Shown in pieces: positions 36,110-47,200 of a DNA stretch of 64,000 bases (positions are counted from its first letter, which is position 1; every line of letters starts with the position of its first letter). Made by a program: the position numbers and the translations under genes. The DNA comes from Branchiostoma floridae (Eukaryota > Chordata > Leptocardii > Amphioxiformes > Branchiostomatidae), in contig NC_049982.1 in assembly GCF_000003815.2 (NCBI RefSeq), forward strand, positions 30,974,407-31,038,406, given 5' to 3'. Below the pieces are notes generated by a model, which worked only from the letters and a program-made list of their open reading frames with translations, had not been told where the DNA came from and ran no database searches.

Positions 36110-36665
36110 GGGCTAATAGCTTAATGGATAGAGCGGTCAACTTCCGGAGCTTAGATGTCCTATTCCCAGTCATATCTTTTTTAATGTTAATATCCATTCC
36201 CTATCATTATAGTTCTTGCTAAGGCCACATTACCTAGATTATATGCATGGCGTGTGAATGAAAAAAAGTTTGTCCCCCCTCCAAAAAAAGTTGTCTTCAT
36301 CATGAAATCTAAGTTGTTAGAAAGGTTGAACAAAATTTGCGTCAATCCAACAATTGAAGACCGATAGGCGAGCACAGACATAGTTATTAATCATCGAGCG
36401 CAAATCGGATGGCGAACGCCCGTCAGTCGAGCGACGTTCGGGCGACGTTCGTCTGACTTCCGTTTGTTTACAAATATTGAATTTCTGGGAATGTGAGGGT
36501 AATTCTAACATTGTGGGACCCTGTGGTAGTATGTAGGATGGCTTTGTGACACACTTTCCCTTTCTTTTGCATTTCTATATGCCCGCTCATTCCATTCATT
36601 GGTTAAAAAAATTCGACAACAAAATAAGCATAACCAAGAAGTCATGGAAAGTTCATTATCATAGA
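36110..36665. other. Gene-free stretch between units A and B
   Basis: A tRNA-like fragment (TAGCTTAATGGATAGAGCGG near 36118-36137) and a partial Harbinger-like MITE interior (about 36240-36340). No exon seen. Confidence 0.4.
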
Positions 36666-36822
36666 TTTATTCACCGTCGATCGCACGAGTCTTGCTTATA
36701 TGTGAGGGGGGCAGTTTTTGGGCGAAAAATATGCAAGACCATCTTAAGATCAGCCAACCTTCCTTTGATCGCGAAGTACGTGCGAAGATAAGATCGTATA
36801 TAATGTGAGGGGGGGTATTACG
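36663..36822. mobile_element. MITE with CCCCTCACAT ends, copy 3 (diverged)
   Basis: CGATCGCACGAGTCTTGCTT then ATATGTGAGGGGG at the left, and ATAATGTGAGGGGGGGTATT at the right. It is a scrambled relative of 17795-17998. Confidence 0.4.
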
Positions 36823-37844
36823 ACGAACATTATCCGTGGCGGGATACCTAATTATCATGCCATAACCAGTTTATTATTATCAATTGATTTATTTATTTAT
36901 GCAGAACAGTTGCTGTGCAAGTTTCACCTTTTTCTGATGACAGTATATGTTTTACTTGTTTCAAGACTTTCTTATATTATATATGCAACACATGAAGCAT
37001 ATTGCCGTAGAGTAACATACTGGCTTTAATTCATTACCGCAATCAAAAGTACAGCGAATTTCGTATCGTCATCTAAAAACAGATATACATAAAGAACATT
37101 AAAATTTTACTACACAATACAGGCTAACATGAGTGGTTCCATTAAAGCATTCACATTTCTTCCCGGTTGCTCTGAAAAAAAATAAAAACGTTCAGTTTGA
37201 TAGATAAATTCAACTACATTCTTGGAGGTGATAACCGTTACTATGTACAAAATACAAAAATGTCTAGACCTTAGAACCACTAGTGTAAATTTACTTTAGA
37301 CTCAGCATGTTGACTTATAAATATCTATTGATAATCATACATGTAGGTACGTAATTCGTTGGTGTAAACGGTGTTGGTTTATAAGCCAGAAATATCGCTG
37401 TACTTTTGTTGTGTCAATAAAGAGTTCTGTATTACAATTAGGTATGGCTTACTGCTCCAGGCACATACACATAGGCAGCTTTAATTTCGGCAACAAAAAG
37501 TATCATATGATTACCAACAAAAGACACAGAACGTAAAGGAATTAGTTATATGAATAAGGACTGTGTTTACTTGATAAATATTTTTATTTTTGGTTTCCAC
37601 AAACATACCGACCGGGCCCCGGTTTGGAAACCGTAGCATAACCGGTTTCCCTATCTTTTCTAATCACAAAACAACGTTAATGTATTGACGTGCTTTTTTC
37701 ATCGTAGGAGATGTCATATTTATCCACCTATCAAAAACTACATACAGTAGGCCTCATTTGCAGACTCTACCGGGGCTGACTTTTATTCTAAGGGGTCGAG
37801 CTTGCTGGTTTGCGATTTTCAACTTTGGCTTAGCTTCTCTAAAG

Positions 37845-37915
37845 TCGTGGAAGGTAGTTTGCCGTGGAAGGTAGTTTGCCGTGGAAGGTAGTTTGCCGTG
37901 GAAGGAAATTTCGGC
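37845..37915. repeat. Short tandem repeat, 17-bp unit
   Basis: Four units of GGAAGGTAGTTTGCCGT in a dispersed repeat that also occurs near 11585-11720. Non-coding. Confidence 0.7.
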
Positions 37916-38201
37916 CCAACGCAAAGCACACCCCCACCCCCCATGAAATAAAAGCCAGCCAAAGAAATATGACTAAATCACTAAATCCCCCCCCCCCCCA
38001 CACACACACATGCACACTAGCTATGACCCTGAAGGAGGTACCCATACAAAGCTATGAACTGTCACATCGATGCAGCAATGTGTTCTTCTTCTGATGTGAA
38101 GACCATGCCACGTACATGAGAGGTTATATTTTTTTACTGTTGCAGGATGAGTTATGTACAAAACGCCAACCTGCACGGTCCTTTGCTGCTGTGGAACGAA
38201 G

Positions 38202-41200
38202 TCATTTGCTGCTGTGACTAAAAGAAAGAAAGAGAGAAAAAAAAACTATCAAACTAGAACTTGAAGATCTCTCATACCTCCGTCAAAATATTCCAACCTT
38301 TGATGAATCTTACGTCACCATAACCCTTACAGGTGTTAATGATCCTTCCCTTCTTTACCGTAAAGTTTACCCGTTTAGTCGATCCCGCAGCTATCTCCAC
38401 CCCTTCCCCAAATAGAGACGGTTGACCAACTGTACATAAATCATACCACACTGCTTTTAGTAATTGGGGTGTTGGTCTTAAATACTGCCATGGGTTCGAA
38501 AATGACAACGTTTCTTCGAGACCCAAATGACTGTTCTCATCGCAATACTTTGAAGATATTGCAATTTGAAACCACTGTCCGTTGACTTGATGTCCATTAA
38601 TACCGGTTTTAAGCGACGAATATAGGTTACCCCGCAGATAAAGGTGAACTAACGTTAAAAACAAAATACCCCAGACGTATTGTTGTTAAAATACTACCGT
38701 ACAATCTTTGTCGATGCTAACTTCTTCAATAACCTTACTGAAAATTCTTCGACAAACAGACAACAATTGCAACATGCGACGAGTGTGAAATAACGCTAGT
38801 TCACCATTATTCGAGGAGTAGCCTATACCCGTTGTTTTGAAATCAGGGTTTGCGGGGTATATGAAGGCTACGGATAGTGGATTCAGATTACAATATATTC
38901 AAAATATTGTAATTAGTTTTAAACTATGACACCGTCGATTGACTCAATTTCCCTAAATACCGTTAGAATTTTTTTTTTTTGATAACGGAAATAGGTTACC
39001 CTGCAGATGAAGGTGAGCTGATGTTACGATACAAAAGCGAAGACCAGATACTGACCTGCAAACCCATCTCCATCGTGCAGACCACCAGTTGTATCTCTGA
39101 TGACAGACGCGTTGTGTTCTGGTTTGCAGATCTGTACAAGGTAGAGACACACCACGTATTTCTTGGATGTCAATGTTGAAACAATGTTACGGCAAATGAA
39201 CTGGTAAGTACCCCAAAAGATCTTTTTTTCATCCAAACAGAGATATAGTAGGGAAATAATTTCGTCTCGCTGTAAACAATTGAACATACGATGTTGGCGT
39301 TTTCTTTTGTACAACCAGTACTGTCTCTCACCTGCTTATACCTTTCGATGCCCGTCGGACATCTTCTTCAAGGCTTCTGACTGGATTACTGCTTCTCGCC
39401 TCTTGGTAGCCGATGTAGGTGGCGCTTTTGCGTCGAGAACACAATCCCTAATGTGGCTAAGTTTCTCTCCCCCCCCCCCCCCCCGTTTCATCACTGCGTT
39501 CTGGTCACAAAAGCACGAACAACATCGGCTACGTATAGCGCCAAGAATCAGCACCTCACTTAGAAGCTCTGAGGAAGATATCTGATATACATTGAAACGT
39601 CAGCTAGAGAAAGATATTACCGATTGTGCAAAAAAGCTACAATATCTAATAGGCATACATGCTCTAGTCAGCAACTTACCCCTCACGAGATAGTCGGTGT
39701 TGTCTTCAGTCGCCTTCTTTCCAAGACGAGCCGGCCATCCTTGCACGTTACGTTTTTCCTCATGAAAGAGTTTCTCTAATGTCTTGTCTGGGAATTAAAA
39801 AAGATTCAAATTTAATACGGAATACTTGAAAAAACTTGCAAAACATGACATTGTTTCAGCATCATTATTATCTTCGCCGTATATCAGTTTCCAATACAAA
39901 AAACAGCCTTTTCAAATATAGGTAGAAGCCCAGGAGTCGTATGAATGGTAAACTGTATTACAATAATTAAAAGCTATAAAATTTAGTAGTATCATGGCAA
40001 TAGCTACATAAGATTTATATAGATCTACACTGTATTTATAAGTCAACATTACATGCATGAATGGGAAGGCAAACCTATGCTATTGCATATACAGTCAAAC
40101 CTGCCCAAGACGACCACCCGGGGGACCGGGAAAAAGCGGTCGATTTGGTCAAGTGGTCGGTTAGAAGAGTATCGACTCACAACATGCCCGATGCATAGTA
40201 TAAATGGTTACCGTTGTGTTTGATGGCAAATATCAAGCACACACACGTGTGTAAGGGTAGTGGTAGTGTGGTAGCTGGTTTCGATGGCGTCCCTTACATG
40301 GAGTTCGTGCGATTAGCTGCCGATGTTAGTTCGTACACACAAAACCCAAGAAAACACGAGGAGTCGGTGCTACGTCGGTACTTCTTTGTTCACTCTCTCT
40401 CTCTGATCTTAACTCTCTCCAATCTCGCTGTGTACAATAGTGCTGCTCTCCTATTTATATGTTTCCTTATCTATTAGTGAAAGTTACATTTTTCTGTGTC
40501 TTAATCATGATGACTTATATCCTGGGCAGTTGATGGGAAGCCACAGGACTGTGTCCCAAATATGGTGATGTCCTTGTACAGATCGTGCTAACTGACCAAA
40601 GAGCCCTGCTCCCCACCGGAGGAACGGTGATTAACACTCTCCTGGGTAATGGCTCACAGTGTTCCTTGTGCCATCCCAGAACTTAGTGAGAGTGACTTAC
40701 AAGTTTGGTATCTTCTAGACATGAGTGTACATGCACATACTGCACTCTATTACATCCTCCCCTTTCAAAACAGAGCCGTCCCGGCGACGTTATTATAAAG
40801 ATATATATCAATATAGTTAACATTAGTACAAAACTAGAAATAATATATAATTGTTACAATAATAAATGAAAACGGAATTGTTACAGTGTTATCGACGGTT
40901 ATATAAAAGCGACGCTTAATAAGAATAGAAAAATACGATCGTTTCTTAACATACAAGTTGCAACGGTTACATAACTTTTTCTTCTACTTAATTATTTTCA
41001 CAATTCATCTCATAATTCGTCATTTCCACAGTTCATATCATCATGATCTCATAAACTTTCAGTTCATATTTCTTCTCTTCTCTTGCTTCACGGGTTCTTC
41101 TCTCGGTCGTCGTCTCGACTCGTCTGCACAGGTGAACTCGTCCCCCGGCCCGTCTTCATACTGCACGCAGGTCCCGAACTTGCGGTGATCCTTCCGATAG

Positions 41201-44200
41201 TCCCCCGGGGCCCTGTCGGATGTACCGCCGGCGTTGAACACTTTTACGCTGTAGAAGTCCTGGTTGAGGTTGATCTGCAAGCCGTTGTCCTGGAGACGTA
41301 GGTGACACGGTTGGGTTCCCAAAGAGCCGTGAAATCCTGCCATCCGCACTGTGCCTGTATGGGGAAGAGGGACGAAAACACACAACGCAACAGCCCGACC
41401 GCTCTAAATTACCTGACACTTATTTCTCCTATTATCTTAAAGGTAATCTCAGATCACCTGTAGGACATATCTCGCTATATGTTCCTGAGGGTCTGTACTA
41501 TCTTAAACTCATAAGCACAACTAGTTCTATATCTCAAATTTAGCAAGAAAACCAACCAGTTCATCTAACGGTGAGCTCGCTCCCATCTGAATAAAATCCA
41601 GTCCCCGAAGTCTGGGTTTCCAAGAAGACGAATCACCGGACTACAGCCCTCTAACTACTCATTCCCCGAACTGGCTGGAAATCCGAATGGCCGAAACAAT
41701 GTTTTACTTCATAGAATACCGTCTACCAAGATTTGAAACATCGAGTGCAGAAATCCTGTTGCGCGCTGTCTGAATGATTCTACAGTCCCTGTCGGACTTG
41801 CCTCTATCCTATTTTGCCAGTTTCCATACCGATCGGGTGGTACACCACGATTGGCTCTAATCGGATATCGGTTCCGTTCCTCGTCATCAGGTTGGTCAGG
41901 TATAACTTCTACCGGGTCAGGTGGCGGAATATCAGGATTGTCCACCGGTACGTTCACGATCGGCGCAATGGGTACATTTACCGGTGCTACAGGTTCGTTT
42001 ATGAGTAAGACTGGTATTTCCTGATCATCGTTATCATCATCACTGCCTTCATGGTTACCCTCAGTATCATTTATTCCGTCTACAGGGATTTCATTAGTCG
42101 GTGGGTCACGCCTTTTTCTGCGTTTGACTTCTCGAGGGGCAAAAGTACAAGGTGTTAACATGTCACGGTGTAAGGTTCTTGTGGGGCCTTCTCCCCTTTC
42201 AGGCGAGACCACGTACACAGGCATATCTTCATTAGGCTGGCTATCGACCACGTGAGGTATAGCTTCCCATCTATCCTTTAGTTTATGCCTACCTCGAAAT
42301 TTCTTGTTTAATATCAAAACCCTTTCTCCTGGTAGTAATGGAGACGTTTTGGCAGTGCGATCATAATTCTTCTTCTGACTAGCTTTAGCTGCATCAGAGT
42401 GTTCTTTGGCTACATCATAAGCGTATTTATACCGTTTCCAATGATCCTTGACCCATTCGTCATAAGTCATTTCCTCGTCTTGTGTGTCATTAAGATCTGT
42501 CCCTAGCGTGAGGTCAATGGGGAGCCGTGCCTGTCGGCCAAACATTAGGAAGTACGGAGAGTACCCTGTAGTACTGTGAACGGTGTTATTGTATGAGTGC
42601 ACTAAATCAGGTAGATATTCTGTCCATCTCCTTTTCTGCTCGGATGTCAAAGTTCCTAACATGTTAAGTAGCGTCCTATTGAACCTTTCACACTGACCGT
42701 TCCCGGGTGCGTGATACGGAGTGGTTCTAGATTGGGCAGCTCCATACAATTTACATAACTCACGGATAGTGGATGACTGAAAGTTAGCGCCCTGGTCTGA
42801 GTGGAGCCTTCTAGGAAAACCGTACGGCATAATGAAATGTTTCCAAAGAGCTTTGGCTGTTGTGGGTGCTGTCTGGTCCTTGGTAGCCACTGCTACACTA
42901 AATTTGGTGAAGTGGTCTGTTATTACTAATATATTTTCATGTCCGCTGCTTGATTGTTCAACTTTTAAGAAATCCATGGCAACTATCTCGAGGGGAGCAG
43001 AAGTCTTTATGCTCACCAATGGGCTGCGATTGTTAGGGATTCGGGTTTTCCTTAGACAGCATCTTTCACACGTGCGAACCCAATGTCTGACATCTGCGTC
43101 CATGCCAGGCCAATAGAATCTCATGCGCAGCAAATCAATGACACGACTGGCCCCAAAGTGGCCTGCTTGACTGTGTACAAGGCTAAATACTTCCTGTTTG
43201 AGTGCAGCAGGAAGAACCAACTGCCATCTACCCTCCTGAGCAGCTGAGTCATAAGCTGTCCTATATAGTACGTCATTTCTCAAATGTAAGCGTTCCCATT
43301 GCTGTAGTACCTTATGCACGTCTGGAGTCTCTAGATTACGTTCTCGATCATTAGGGAGGCGACCCCGTTTCACATAGTGATGTACCCTCTCTAGAGTGGG
43401 ATCGTCTTGCTGCTGTTGTGCTAACCTTGTCTTAGTGTACCCTGACAATGGCGCACCAGGTTCCTGATCAGAAAGGGGTTCTTTCACTATCTTCTCTGGA
43501 AGGGTAGGTTTTGATGTAGGCCTGTATCTATCACAGAAAATTTTGGTTACCTGAGCCGTGACAGTCACCCTGTCATCACTTTCCTGGTCTACATTATTCC
43601 TGTCCGCGAGACGTGATAATATGTCTGCATTAGCATTATCTTTTCCTGGTCGATATTTGATCTCGAAATTAAAGTTGGCAAGTCTCGCCACCCAACGCTG
43701 TTCTATCGCACCTAGTTGTGCTGTATTAAGGTGAGCCAGCGGGTTGTTGTCGGTGTAAACTGTAAACTTAGAACCATACAAGTGATCCTTAAACTTCTCT
43801 GTTACGGCCCATTTCAATCCTAGCAGTTCCAACTTAAATAAACTGTAGTTCTCCATGTTCCTTTCCGCTGGTCTAAGTCCTCTAGAGCCATATGCAATAA
43901 CTTTCTCTTTCCCATCCTGCACTTGAGATAAAACTGCCCCAAGCCCTTCATGGCTAGCATCAATGTACAATACAAAAGGTAGGCTGTAATCAGGGTAAGC
44001 TAACACGTCGGCGCTCATTAAATGCTGACGTAAAGTATCAAATGCCTTCTGACAGTCATCTGTCCATACAAACGGTGGAGGGTTACGCTGATCTTTCTTC
44101 TTGCCTGCGGTTAACCGATGCAGGGGGGCGGCTATTTTACTAAAGTCCTTTACAAAACGGCGATAATAGGAACAAAAGGCAACGAACGACTTTACGTCTC

Positions 44201-47200
44201 TGCTGGTTTTTGGTACTGGCCAATCACGCAATGCGGAACATTTCTCTGGGTCCGTGGCTACTCCATCTTTCGAAACCACGTGACCTAAATACTTTACTCT
44301 TCTTCTGAACAAATGACACTTGTCTGGCCGAAGTTTTAATCCGTATGACTTGAGTCTAGTGAAAACTAAGTCTAGGCGGGACAAATGTTCGTCAAAATCT
44401 TTGGAGAAAACAATGATGTCATCTAGGTAAATAAGCAATATCTCGAGATTCTGGTCTCCTAGGCAACGCTGCATTAATCTACTAAATGTTGACGGGGCTC
44501 CGGTCAAACCCATCGACATGCGATCAAATTCGAACAAGCCGAACGGTAGGCAAAAAGCAGTCTTTTCTCGGTCCTTCTCATCCATTTTCACCTGCCAGTA
44601 CCCACTAGCTAAGTCCAGGGTCGAAAACAGGCTAGCCCCCTGCAGCGCGTCTAAGGATTCCTCGATACGCGGTAACGGAAATGCATCCTTATGTGTCTTT
44701 GCGTTAAGCTTACGATAGTCAACACAAAATCTTAAACTTCCATCCTTCTTACGAACTAGTACAACAGCTGATGCCCAGGGACTACAGCTCTCCCTGATCA
44801 CACCCTGTTCTAGCATATCATTCACATGTTGCTTGACTTCCTGGTACAGAGCGGGAGGAATTCTTCTGTAAGGCTCCCTGATGGGAGGTGAATCACCAGT
44901 TGGTATCCTATGAGTAACTGCATCCGTACAGCCGAAATCATGTTTATGTGAGGAGAACACATCAGAATGTTCATCTAGAAACTTTTCCAATTTGTGCTTC
45001 TGTTCTTCTGTTAAGTCTGCACCAGACAAGTCAACTTTAGGCTTAATACTAGTACTACTATGGACCTGGGCTTCTTCCTCCTTGGTACAGGAACGGAAGT
45101 CTACACGAATCTCATTCTGACTAACTTCTGCAAATTCTATGTTCCCCTGAGGTTGGACCTCGGCTTGGTACAACTCTCCCAAGACTGCATTGTGGCTTAT
45201 TCGAATGTCATATTCTGCGACATTGGCTACTCGGACAGGCACTCTGCCATGCCTAACTTGTGCATAAGTACGTGCTACAAGAATATCCCTGGGAAGACAA
45301 CCTGCTTCTGGGGGCTCAACTAATACGGAGTAGGGTTTGCCGTCTGGCCCAGGGCGTGTTCTACAAAATAAGATCATCTCATGTCCGGCTGGTACAGTCA
45401 CTCTATCTTTGCCGGCCAGACGTGCGAGACCTACTCGCCCATCCGCCCTAGCAAACGACTCTTGTTTCTTGATACACTTAATGGTTTCCTTCCATGCCTG
45501 GTCCAAATTTTGCTCCTCATCCTTAACATCTACCCCTGTTGGTTGGTCCCCGAATCCTTGCAAAACATTCATACCTAAAACACCAGGTGCTGGCCCTTCC
45601 CCCTCATCTTCTACAATGATTACTCCCCGTTTTGGTAACACTTTCCCCTTGAATGTGACATCTAATTCGCAATACCCAACGCACTTGATTGGCAGGCCAT
45701 TTGCCGCGGTTAACCTCAGCCAGCTGGCTGTGTCCTTCAGTCTTTCTCCGTTACTCCCAAAGTGCATTCTAAAACAGCTATGCGTCATGGTGGTTACTTG
45801 AGATCCTGTGTCAATCAAACACGGCACAGTTTTCCCCTCGAAGTTTACATCTCTTATTCTACACCCCCCTACTGTTCTACTTAACAAAGAATCATTCTTG
45901 ATACTATCTACTTGGTCTCTGCTGGATTCAGCTGCCTCCTGCTGCTCCTCAGAGTTTACTTCACTATTGATGCTTTTCACTATTGTGGAGTCGTGATCAT
46001 TTACTACAGCGGACCCTACTGTCTGTCCACTCCGCTTACCAGGGCCCGTGGTTGCGGAGTGAGTTAGTTTGGGTTGACCGCGGGATTTGCCAACCTTACA
46101 TCCTGACGTCCGTCACTTCTACAGTACCTCTCTATGTGACCCACTTGGTCACAGCGATTACAGATCGGCCGTCCCGAAGCAGGATCCCGCCTATTTCTGG
46201 GGAAAGGACCTGTCGGGCCGCGTGCAGCCTGATTGTTGACGTTCATGGGAGCTGGGCGCACAACTAGCCTAGCTATCTCCTTACGGATATCTTCTAGCGC
46301 TCTGGCAGTGTCCATTCGGAGACGCGACAATTCATCCGCCTCGCCTCCCATTGACATTTGCTGGGTCTGAACAGGCCTTGTACTCGCCCCCCACTCTCCA
46401 CTAAGATGGAAAGCTTCTTCCTTTATTTCTCGAAACGTTATAGGGTTATCGGCGGGGGCTCTCATAACCTCCCTTCGCAACTGCCGGCGAAGCCATTCAT
46501 CTCTTATGCCATCTAAAAACCTGTCTCTCAGGATGACGTCATTATCGGCCAAGGGCTCACCCCTCCGTCTATCTGCTCTCTTCAGTAACTCTTGTAGGGC
46601 CAGAGCATACTTTTGCAGGCTCTCACGTGACAGTTGAACACGGGAGTAGAACTGGCCCATTATTACTGACACAGGGGCGGTGTCCCCAAACGCCTCGATG
46701 AGCCTGTCCTTTAGCCTCTCGACATCCGCACGGTCGCCATTAGACAACACATTAACTTGTCTACGGGCCTCGCCCTCTAGCTGTCTATACAATAACCCGG
46801 CCCTGTGCCCTGCTGGCACGTTAAACAACTGGAACGCTCCCTCGACCTCGTCAATCCACTCCTCGACAGTCATACTTGTTCCTGTCCCCGTGAATTTTGG
46901 TAACTTCCTGTCAAATGGCGTGTACCCCAGTCCGACGTTTAAGCCAGCTAATTGTGGATTTGCAGGTACGTTCTGGTTAATCGGAGGGTTCGGATCTACA
47001 GGCGCGTTCGGATCTACAGGTGCGTTCGGATCTACGGGTGCGTTCGGATCTACTGGCGCGTTTGGATCTACCGGTGCGTTCTGACCATTCGGAACTTCAT
47101 CGTTTGCGTTCTGGTTATCCATCATGAATTACTAGTATGTCTCACACAAGAAATCTCAGAGCGGTCAGGCAAAAGCGTGTGTGTTTCCTCCTCAAACCCA

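Noticed and set aside
38272-38664. 130-aa reverse ORF in the last intron of gene B
   Set aside because: It starts inside a MITE end, and homologous intron DNA in units A and C does not keep the frame.
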